From Ascidia mentula (lineage: Eukaryota > Chordata > Ascidiacea > Phlebobranchia > Ascidiidae), in contig OX387200.1 in assembly GCA_947561715.1 (NCBI GenBank), forward strand, positions 20,586,501 to 20,650,500: DNA of 64,000 nt, in the 5' to 3' direction. Both the position numbers and the translations under genes were made by a program. Shown piece by piece: positions 23,804-34,600 of this stretch; positions within the stretch are counted from its first letter, which is position 1, and every line of letters starts with the position of its first letter. The notes under the pieces are model-generated. The model was not told where the DNA came from and did no database searches. It saw only the letters and a program-made list of their open reading frames with translations.

Positions 23804-25109
23804 CAAACTAACGACTAATTGATGTAAAGTTTAAATCATGTCTCGGATCGTGTTTTTGTTGTCCATGTTCTATGTTGATGTTTATACTCTGCGCTATGTT
23901 CGTTTTGAAATGTACCTCTGTCTTTCGTAACCAATTGCAATACAATGTGTTTCACGAATTGTACGCTTTTTTTCAGGAAATCGTGTGTGTTTTGTCCAAA
24001 CTCAACTACACAGATGAACAAAACACAAAGGTAATATAATGGCATGGACGTCGTGTCACCGATAAAACCATAAAGGTTATCAAGTCAGGCCCCTGATTTG
24101 AAAACAATGCTAAATTTATTGGAGCTTCACCAGCAAAAAAAAACTACTCTCCTACTAGTTCGATTCATCGTCAGAACGCGTATTATTGGCCAACCTCCCG
24201 TATATTTCTCAATTCTGTATCACCAACGCGATTAGCCTGTCACATTTCGGCAATAAAAATCATCGAATAACCTAATTGAAGTATTTGGCAATCACTGGGT
24301 TTTTTAAAAAAAATGTTTGTGACGACAATAACTGCCGAAATGTCGAAAAATTACTTTCAAAATGTTGTTATTTATACAGAAAGCTAATAGCCTATATAAT
24401 TACTTAGCATACATAAATATGAGTAGGCTATGTCCGTCCTTTTTTCTTGCGACCTTTGATTATCTCCGTAAATTAGTTCGTGATTTTCATCAGGTCTGCA
24501 GCGACGTCTATTTAAACCTGTGCAAAAGAAACTACCGTTTATCTGAAAACATGAACGCAATGACAAAGATTACAACACTCAAAAATACAAACCAGAATGC
24601 GACCCATGTTATGACATATTACTCTAATTTTACGCACTAGATCGATTTTGCTACCCGTTTTGTCCTCCACCCCCCGTGGCTTATGTTTTTGTCTTTTCTC
24701 TTGTCCTTTCTTGTTTTGTCTATCGTTTGTCTAATTTTAAGCAAAGGGTTTGTGGGTTATAAAGAATAGCAAGTGCAAGTTAATTGAGTTCAAGTCACAC
24801 GAAGAATCAAACCAGACGGACGAGTCTCTGTCATGTAAGTTAGAGTTCTTGTATTCGAGTTGCCTGTTTGCTTGCGTGTGCTTCTGCACATCGTGTTCTG
24901 GAATGTCAAGGACCAAGTGTGTGAAAGTATACATGTAATCTTAGATTTAGTGTTTTTGGTCGTTAAAAACCTTTGCACTTTCTTTTGTTTGGTGGTGATA
25001 TGTTGAAGAGTTGGTTTTCTGGTGGTAGAAATATTTAACTCATAAAAATCATAAAATTAAGCACGAAAAAATAAAAGAGCGGGAATTTTTCTTCACAGGC
25101 AGCTCAAAG
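23804..25109. other. Gap between RPA70N gene A and the hAT element upstream of gene B
   Basis: This holds the gene A 3' UTR with a possible AATAAA at 24252-24257. A weak inverted pair around CATTTCGGCA (24243) and TGCCGAAATG (24332) suggests another degraded repeat. Small open frames (24362-24640, 24750-24938) are unsupported. Confidence 0.35.
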
Positions 25110-25733
25110 CAGGGTTGCCAGATTGGCGCTTTCGGCGCCAAATTCCCTGAATTTGGCTTTTTTCTATTTTGTCTGGCGCCCAAAATTTGGTTTGGCTTAT
25201 TTGGCCCTATTCTGGCGTTTTTCCTGTTAGCTTTGCGTTCGGAAGTTGCCCGGGCTCGTTCGTGACGAAACAGGTTCGCGGTATGCTTCTTTTCGGTAAA
25301 AACGTCACGCATCACAGCCCAAGCTAGTGCAGAAGCGTTGCAAACTGTATGCCTGGGTAGTGGGTAGCGTAAACCAAAGTCCATAGAAAACACTTCCATG
25401 ACTTTTTCGTAAACTTGACTACTTGTTTAGTGACGTCATAATTTGAGTTTGGAAAGACTGTTTGTTGAAAGTTTGCGTAGCACTGGCACTGCTATGCACA
25501 TAGAAAGACGGATATAATCCAAGAGCATAAATAAACAAAGAATAGATTATATGTTGCTCTACCACATGAATGTAATTTGCCTGCAAATACAATTGAACAT
25601 ATGTTCGGGAAGCAGAAAATTAAACAATACAGTATTTAAACGATTGGCTCTTTTCTGTTTCACTCAAAACTAGTTTTGGCGCTTTTTGTCGTGTTGTTTG
25701 GCTCTAAACAAAAAAAATATTCTGGCAACCCTG
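25110..25733. mobile_element. hAT-type non-autonomous element just upstream of RPA70N gene B
   Basis: A 624-bp element with terminal inverted repeats CAGGGTTGCCAGA at both ends and a perfect 8-bp target duplication GCTCAAAG at 25102-25109 and 25734-25741. The ends and the duplication length mark it as hAT. It ends 60 bases before the ATG of the three-domain RPA70N gene, so it may sit in or next to that gene's promoter. A 116-codon minus-strand frame inside it shows no transposase similarity that I can recognise. Confidence 0.85.
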
Positions 25734-25792
25734 GCTCAAAGATAAGATTAAATTTGAAATCGTAATTTGAAACTGAAGTTCTATCCACAATT

Positions 25793-28700
25793 ATGGTTGT
25801 TACATTGACAGAAGGAGCTGTTGCCGTGAGTTATTTGATTTAAATTGGTGGTGCTAAATTTTTTTGTTCAAATAAATACATTAAATCATTATTGTTTGGT
25901 ATCTACATCAGGCCTGGCCTGAGTTGCCAGATTGGTCTTTTCAAGACCAAATTTCGGTAATTTGCCCTTCTTTGTCTTAAAAATGGTGTTTATTGCAATT
26001 TTACTTCTGAAAATAATAGCTTACCAGGTCATTAACACACAAAAAAGATTGTGACAATACTTTTGCAGGTGATGGTGAATGGAGGGTCACCTAAAGATCC
26101 CATACTTCAGTGTCTTGGCATCAGAAGCATTGCTTCTGATGAAAACAACAAGACTGTGTTCAGAATGAAAGTTTCTGATGGTGTTCACTCATTTGTTGGT
26201 AAGCTTTCGTGCTTTCAGCACCAGTTTGTTATTCTGTAACCGACTAAGGAAAATCATGTGTGCAGGTTAAAGCTTATGTATGAACAAACAAAACACGTTT
26301 GCTTGTTCGTGCGAATTCTGCCCAATCAACAATTGTCAAAAAATCTTTCGGACAATTACAAACTTTCCGATCTGGCAAATGTGTTGTAGTTTTATCAGCA
26401 ATATGTGCAGAAAAACAAAACTAATACAATACTATTCGAAAAGCATTGTCTAGTCCACTAAAAATCATGTTAAAAGAGAATTTTAGTCATGTAAACTGCA
26501 TACGATTCAATACTGCAATTGTTTGTTTGCGTTATTATTGTCAGTTTGTGATAGTGTAAATTGTCTATAAAACAAAATATTGTCATGCTCTTTACAGCTG
26601 CAGCGTTGGATACTTCCTTAAACAGTTACGTTAATGAAGGCAGGCTTAAGGAAAATACAGTGTTTAAAGTCACACAACATCAAACCGTATGTCGGGATAG
26701 TACGTAAGTCTTGGTGTACTGTGTGATAAAAAATAACTTGTTTTATGTGTAATATCTGAACTAAAGCTTTGCTCTTTGCAGAAGAGTTGTTGTATTTTTT
26801 GCATTGGACATTTTACAAACTGCAGAAGAGGTTGATGGAAAAATTGGAAACCCAATGCCTATATCATGTACTCAAACAGGTGAGTAAAAATAAACACTTC
26901 AGTCAAATTTAGCACCTGGAAAGTAAACTAATAAAAGTATGAATAGTTCAGTTAAAAAAAATGTGATACTGCTGTCGTAACTGACTACACAATAAATACA
27001 AATAAGCAACCTGCGTAGTATAGTAACATTTTATCCTGCAAGAGATAATATATGAAGAACAGATAACCTATATATATGTTATGTACATTTTTGTTGAAGG
27101 CTGCGTGAATCCTACTGCACATCAGTTAATGGCATTAAAGAATGTTGAAACATTGTCCAAAGGTTTTATTGCAGTGAGTGTTTTTTTTGCATGAAAGCTT
27201 TTCTCTCTCAGAGTTTAAGTTTCAGTCTAAAAATGAAGTCGAAAGTTTTACAGTGTTGTCAAAAACTAAAAAACTTTTCACCTAACTATTTCTGCAGGCA
27301 ATGATGAATGGGGAATCACCTAAAGATCCTATACTTCAGTGTCTTGGAATTAAAACTTTTTCTCCAAACAACACGACAAGGATGAGAATTGTAATTTCAG
27401 ATGGTGTTCACTATTTTACATGTGAGTCTGCAAATTTTCTGTCAGCAGCAAATCTATCTTAATTTCAGTGTGTTTCACTATTAGGTGATGTAAACTCTGT
27501 CTTTTTGGTCACAAAGTGTCTGTTTTGTAATCTTAACACTGTGTTAACTTTGCAGCAGCAATGTTAGCTACTGGTTTGAACAGTTATGTGAAGGAAGGCA
27601 AACTTAAAATAAACACTGTATTCAAACTCACTCGATATCAGTCATCCCTATTGGAACCATGGGAAAAGTGAGTGATAATATTGACACCACCCAACTTTTT
27701 CCACATGGAATAAATATTATATCAATGTTACAGGAGAGTTCTCATATGTCTGTCAATGAGTATTGTTCAAACTGCACAAGAAGTCGGCGGCAAAATTGGA
27801 AACCCAAAACATGCTGAAATAGGTGTGCTCGAGTTAAAACCTTTTTTGTCCAAAGTTTGAAACCATGAAAACCTGCAAAATGAATTCATAAAAACTGTAG
27901 ATAATTGAGATTGGAATAAAAATTATGCCTGGAGGATTTATTACACATTTTTACAATATTATCAGCAATGTGCAGATCTTTTTTAATTTTCAATTGTCAA
28001 TCCAAAATATTTCCTTGTCTGTGCAATTTATGTTTCTCCCCAAACAACATCGACTCACAAAATTAATTTTCCAATCTTGGTTATAATAAGTCTCTTATGT
28101 GATAACCTGGTCCAGTAATGTGATTCAAGCAAGTTCGACGGTACCTTTCAAATGAACCCAGCGATGTGAAATTCCATTAAGAAACGACTGAGATACTTAC
28201 AGAAAAGTTTAAACTGCCCTGTGGTGACAATTGCGCTGAAACTACTACACCTCAAAAACTACTTAGTTACTTTAACAAAATTTCATAAATAGAGATTGGT
28301 TGTGCTTTCTACAAGTGTACCAAGTTTAGTCACAATCGTACACAGGGTAATTAGTTTGGTGATTTAACATGAAATTACCCATTAAAGCAATGTATTGTAT
28401 GTACTTGCCAATTTATCAGTGAGCGCTGTACTGTCCATTTTACATGATTATGATTGTTATTTTACTGCATATGTTTAAGTGAAGCACAGGCAATTTTGCC
28501 AAGTGTGTATCCGTGTAGGATAGAAAAAATTATAAAGAACGTAACTTTCCTACATAATATATGTTTTTCGTTGAAGGCTGCAAAGTTGCCCCTGCAAATC
28601 AGTTGAGGACATTGAATAAGATTGTTCCGCTGACCAAAGGTTTTGTTGCTGTGAGTCTGTTTTTTTGCTAAGAGCTTTTGTATAATAATAATAATAATGA

Positions 28701-29989
28701 CAAAGGCCATAAATTTGTAGGAAATTTCCACTTATATTTTTGTCTGTTTCATTTTTACAAAAGTAAAACAGAAATCAGAGATGTAATGAGTATTATCAAA
28801 AACTTCCACTTGGACAATTTTTAGTCGATTTCTAACTTCAACAAAGTAATGTTAAAATAAATGATATTTAGTCATTTTTAAAACAAAAAAAAAGGTTTCA
28901 GAATCACTTAAAAATTTTGAAAAGTTCACCTTTATTTCTGTAGTCAATGATAAATGGGGAATCACCTAAAGATCCCATACTTCAGTGCCTTGGAATTACA
29001 ACTCTTTCTCCAAACAATATGAAAAGGATGAGAATTGTAATTTCAGATGGTGTTCACTATTTTACATGTAAGTCTGCAAATTTTCTGTCTGCAGTAAATC
29101 TTTCTCATTTTCAGTTTGTTTCACGATTAGGTGATATAAGCTCTGTCTATATGGCCCAGTGTCTGTTTCGTAATTTAAAAATGTTGTTGTTTTTGAAACT
29201 TTTTGTTTACATTTGCAGCAGCAATGTTAGCTACTGGTTTGAACAGTTATGTAGAAGAAGGCAAACTTGAAAAAAATACTGTGTTCAAGCTCACCCAATA
29301 TCAGTCAGCTCCTATGGAACCAGAGTATGTAATAACCATAACTTTGCCTGTTTGGTTGTAAAGTATTTATTGTGTCACAAAGTTTTTTTGTCCTAAACCG
29401 TGGGAAAAGTGAGTGATAATATTAACATCACCCAACTTTTTCCATGTGGAATAAATAATATATCAATGTTACAGGAGAGTTCTCATATGTCTGTCAATAA
29501 GTATTGTTCAAACTGCACAAGAAGTGGGCGGCAAAATTGGAAACCCAATTTCAGTGCATGACACTCAATCAGGTAAATATGATTAAACAGTTTCATTGAG
29601 TTTATGAGCATATTACTGTGTGGTGTTTTAAGATTCAGAATGGTAATGATATAAGTTTAATTGCAAAGTTTGCTAAAATTTTTCATATTCATATTGTCAC
29701 CTATGCACACTACTGTATAGCCTCTCTATAATTCACTGCATCTACAAAAATTTTAATGATATTTCTAAAATAGTTAACCTCTGCTGATTCTCAAATCCAG
29801 AGGAAAACTTTGTTGCAGGTTAAAATAACTGGAAACTGATTGTTTTTTTATTGTTGTTCGTTAAAAGGCCTCCCCAAGCCGCCGAACAAAACAAATAAGA
29901 GATTGATTGCTGAATCTACCAACTTCTCTTGCTCAAAAACCATTGCTGGGGAATCGGATGAAAACCCCACCAAGAAAGCTAAACAATAA
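25793..29989 (+). CDS. Triple RPA70 N-terminal domain protein (RPA1 partial paralogue B)
   Basis: Thirteen coding exons in phase: 25793-25825, 26069-26198, 26598-26703, 26782-26879, 27100-27173, 27298-27421, 27556-27667, 27734-27822, 28577-28650, 28944-29067, 29219-29324, 29475-29572 and 29868-29989. They give 429 residues. The protein is three consecutive RPA70 N-terminal OB folds. Each carries [22 protein letters not shown] and GKIGNP and each is split by introns at the same places as RPA1. Linkers of about 24 residues (GCVNPTAHQL and GCKVAPANQL) end LSKGFIA and LTKGFVA, echoes of RPA1 exon 1 (LTEGAVN). The tail is polar and ends NPTKKAKQ, a possible nuclear signal. No DBD-A, -B or -C is present, so direct ssDNA binding is not expected. 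Domains 2 and 3 keep the RMRIVISDG basic cleft; domain 1 has FRMKVSDG. An adaptor or decoy for RPA70N ligands is inference. Confidence 0.85.
25918..25990. repeat. Fragment related to the hAT element end
   Basis: The stretch GAGTTGCCAGATTGG and the self-complementary block after it resemble the left end of the hAT element at 25110. It lies in intron 1 of RPA70N gene B and has no visible partner end. Confidence 0.5.
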
Positions 29990-29990
29990 A
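29985..29990 (+). terminator. AATAAA overlapping the stop codon of RPA70N gene B
   Basis: The last codons read AAA CAA TAA followed by A, so an AATAAA hexamer straddles the stop. A second AATAAA lies at 30496-30501 and is the more ordinary candidate for the 3' end. Confidence 0.35.
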
Positions 29991-31674
29991 CAACACACGG
30001 TAAGCAGATGTAAGTTTGTGTTATCGGAATCTCCTGTTATCTTTATTGACAACAAAGACTTAATAACAGAGTTTTTGAACAACTCCCATGAATAGTCCTT
30101 GGTTTGACATGTTTTCTTTATATTTAAATTTCGCCTATGATTTCATTAATTGAGTTTAATCGTGTGTAATTGATTAAACTGGAGTTCACGACAAATCAGG
30201 ATGCATGTCACATTAGATCAGTGCTTCCCAACCTTTTTCAGTTCGCGACCCACTTTTAATGCAAGTTTTATTGTGCGACCCACAATGAGATATGACCAAA
30301 CGAATGTTACGTAATGATAATGCAATAATTTCGTGATCTAATAGAAAACTCTAACATTTTGAATTGCTTCGTGACCCTCTGGTTGGGAAGCACTGTATTA
30401 GATGATACAGTCCAGTTGGACCCCATATTCGGAAGTTTACAATTTTAGTTTTTCCAGGTACTGCTGCCAAACCTTGGGAGTAAAGAAGATAAAGAAATAA
30501 AGAAAAAAAAGATTTTTTTAAGCATTTGTAGATTTTGTGTATTTTAGAAAAAAAACGTTGATATGTGCTACTAGTTTTGTCACTGACACAAGTGTGAGAA
30601 TGTTTACTGGAATAATTTCTTTCACTGTAAAATATATACGTCCATTTGTGTTTCTGCATGTATGGAAAATAACTGTTTAATCTTGGTGACTATATGTTTG
30701 TGTGCCTTTCACTGTTTAGAACTTATTCTTCAAATTATTGCCCAAGCATTTATACTCCATTACCCTTGTATATAATGAATGCCTGCTGTGCTCAATTATT
30801 TGTTTGTTGGGTTTCCAATTGTTCTTCAAACAATTTTCTGTAGGAAGTGTTCCGAATTTTAAACGTTAGTGTTTGTTTGTATAACATTGTGTCTGATGAG
30901 TCGTTGATCTAACAAACGTATTGCCGCTGATTTGCCTGATGTTTTTGACGTTTTTCGATCTGCCTTTAAATTTATCATAATTATCGTGTTTTTAACTCGT
31001 ATGTTTATCAAAATTTTTTAATCGTAAATCAAGTTTAACGTGTCTCGTATTTTACGACTTCAGCTTTTTCATTGGTGCTTCTTCACTGCTTGTCCGAATA
31101 TGTGTGCTGCAATGGTTTGTGCTTTGCCAGAGAATTCCGTGTCGTGCTTTGCAGTAAGTAAAATCCAAAAAACTCATGATTTTGATTTGTATGAAAGTAT
31201 GTAGATTTGTCTGCAAACCTAGACGCCTATATAGATTTTAACAGCAGACAGTATAATCGATCCATCCATACATTTTGGTAAAAAACAAAACTTGAAAACA
31301 GTTTCAGAGTTTTTTTTTATCACTGTAACGTTCCATTACGTCAAAAGCCCAAATATTGGGAAAACTGTGTATGTTGTTTTTTTGGATGATAAATTTTGCT
31401 TTTCGGCGAGATTGAAGCTATCAATGAAATACCATCAATTTTTTTGTGGTTTCCAATTGTTTTGTTACATAGACAATAGAAATCATATCCCCTTAGAGCG
31501 TTTGAGCGACCTCTGATGGTAGAGAACTAAAAAACAAGAAATACCATTTGGCGGGAGTTGAGCTTTAGAGATTTCCTTTCCAATTCCTTTGAGCATTTTC
31601 GCTTGCCCTAGTTCTGGTATTTTCCGTACTTTTATTGGAATCTGGTTGATTTTTCTAAGACAACATCTGTAATC
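29990..31674. other. Gap between RPA70N gene B and RPA1
   Basis: It holds the gene B 3' UTR (AATAAA at 30496-30501), a small hAT MITE (30219-30395) and the RPA1 promoter. At about 31101-31152 a short open stretch ends at a GTAAGT donor after TGCTTTGCA. It could be an untranslated or alternative first exon of RPA1, but nothing proves it. Confidence 0.4.
30219..30395. mobile_element. Short hAT-type MITE
   Basis: A 177-bp element with inverted ends CAGTGCTTCCCAACC. It is flanked by near-perfect 8-bp direct copies (CATTAGAT at 30211-30218 and TATTAGAT at 30396-30403). It has no coding capacity. The single mismatch in the flanks suggests an older insertion. Confidence 0.8.
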
Positions 31675-34600
31675 ATGGGTGTTCAATTGACGGAAGGAGC
31701 CGTTAATGTGAGTATGTTTATTTCAAATTTGTGGAACCAATAGGCTTTTTCAGTCAGTTGTAAATAAAAATGGGAATTTAGTAACTTCAAAGTTCACCTT
31801 TATTTTTGTAGGCATTGGTGAATGGGGAATCACCTAAAGATCCCATACTTCAGTGTCTTGGAATTAAAACTATTTCTCCAAACAACATGAAAAGGATGAG
31901 AATTGTAATTTCAGATGGTGTGCACTTATTTACATGTAAGTTTGCGATGTTGCACAATATTTGTTTGAGTACAAAGCAAGACGTGCAAATTTTTGAAATT
32001 TCATCGGCAATCCACGTAAAAATAATTAGCTAATGCACTAGCAGAGGAAAAACGTCAGTTTGTCTGCACAATCAACTTTCGCCGAAAAAAATCCTCTGTG
32101 TAAATTAGACACTTTCCAATCTGGCATACATGACATCATTAAAGTGCCAGATTGGAAAGTAGAAAATTTACCCCTCACGCACATACCCGTACCAGACTGA
32201 AAAAAAAGGATAAATCCTCCGCGCATCTTTGCAAAAATTTACAGATAATCTGCACAATATCAATGAGCTAATGCATTAACATATGAAAAAACGTTGCAAT
32301 CGTCCGCGCAATTAACGATCGCCGAAACAAAATCCTCTGCACAAAAAACAAACTTTCCAATCTGGTATCCGTATGTCTGTTTTATGATGGCTACCCTTAG
32401 TCTGCTTATCAACAGATTTTTTTATTTTGAAGCATCAATGTTAGCTACTGGTTTGAACAGTTACGTGGAAGAAGGCAAACTTGAAGAAAACACTGTGTTC
32501 AAGCTCACCCAATATCAGTCATCCCTCTTGCAAGCGAACAAGTATGCCATCATAATAACTTTGCCTGATTGATTGTGAATTTTACTGTTGCACAAAGTAT
32601 TTTTGTCATGGAATTTGTGTGGATTATAGTGACCAATGTGTTGCATGTTATGTAAGTGCCAAATATTGTTTTCAGGAGAGTTGTTATTTGTCTTGGATTG
32701 GATGTCGTACAAACTGCAGAAGAAGTTGGTGGAAAAATTGGAAACCCAATTTCAGTGCAACTTTCACAACAGGGTAAATTTCTATTAGCTTTCAGAATAT
32801 GTGATTTGGAATTGATCACTGAATCTGATATGATCAAATTTAAACCAAATTTTGCATTGCAGCCACCTCGAAACCAGGAAATGAGAATGCCAATCCTCGA
32901 GGTTCAAACCGCATCCCGGCTTCTTCAATGTACAGCCCAAAACCAACAGGCAAGATGCCTTTTGGCAAGGATCAAGCACCAACTACCCCTGGTGGAACTC
33001 AGACAAGAGTAATGCCCATTGGATCCTTAACTCCATACCAAAACAAGTAAGTGCATTTTAGAATGCATGTTATTTTATGTTGTGTTTTTATGCCTGTATG
33101 TATTGCAAAAATTATTTTTTATTGATAAAAGTAATTTTTGTTTTGGCTTTCATTTAAATATTGAATGAACAGTATGTTGAAAATGGAATATCACTAAACA
33201 TTGGTAAAAAAATGTTGTTTTTATGTTCATATACATGATAATTTTCTTGAAATGTTGTATAATACCAACTGACAAAATAGAAGTAATATACATTTGCCTT
33301 GCACAGGTGGTCAATTAAGGCCAGAGTGTCACAGAAGGGGGCAATGCGTGAATGGAAGAATGCCAGAGGTGAAGGCAAACTCTTCAGTTTCACAGTACTG
33401 GATGACAGCGGGGACATTCGCATTACTTGCTTCAAGGAAGAGGCAGACAAGTTCTATGACATGGTTGAAGTTGGAAAGGTGCTTACAGTCACAAGTGTTG
33501 ATGCAGTTTGGTTGTTGAATAGAATGTGTGTTGTTGATGTAGTTAAATGTGTTTCATCAGCATATTTTGTGAATTTTTTATTGTGTAAGATAAATGTATC
33601 TTCACAGGTTTTCTTCATTTCAAATGCATCTCTGAAACCAGCCAATGCACAATACAATAACACAACACACGATTATGAGATGACACTGCGTCGTGATTCA
33701 ACTGTCACACTTTGTGACAAAGAAGATGAAAAAATGGTTCCCAAAATCCAATACAAATTTGTTGATGTTGCTGGTCTTGAAAAGATGATCAATGGGCTTG
33801 TTGGTAATTAATGAATCTATTGGGACAAAGTACAGTGTTGTGCTTGGTTGTCTCAGTGTGAAATTTGATATATTGGTAGCAGGGAAGCTTTTTCCAAAAT
33901 GTTTTTATCTTTTGTTTTAGTTGCATTTTACAAATATGGCTTGCATTACTGTTCCTGCTCATATATTTACTTATAAATGGGATTTTAAAATATGCTTTTG
34001 TATTGTAGCAATAGTACTGTATGAGTGAATGCAGACGATAAACTTATTATTGTTTTGACAAGATGTCATCGGTGTCGTAAAGTCAGTGGATGAACTCAAC
34101 ACCGTCATGATAAAAAGTCAAAATCGTGAAGCAAAAGTTCGTAAATTTTGTCTCGTTGATCAGTCGGGAGCTGAGGTTACTGTGACTCTGTGGGGCCTTG
34201 ATGTGAGTATAGAAATTGCATCGTATTCACATTTCCTTACTAACATTGTGAGTTGAAAGTGTTTGTCTTTTAACTCCTCAGTCATTTGTCGGTAAAAAGG
34301 TGTTTATTTTTTTACCAGTTTTTTGTTAATTTGCAGGCAGAGAAGTTTGATGGCAGTGGAAATCCTGTGGTGGCGATGAAGGGGGCAAAAGTGTCAGATT
34401 TTAATAATTGTTCCTTGTCAGCAACTGGTTCGACAACATTTAGCATTAACCCAGACATACCGGAGGCATACAGACTTAAACAATGGTGAACTATATTTTT
34501 GTCTACATTATTCAATGTTTTAGTGTCCCGATTTTGAGACAAAGGAACTTTTCTTCTAACTTTAATTCTTTGTAACAAGACATTGTATCTGCACAGGTAT

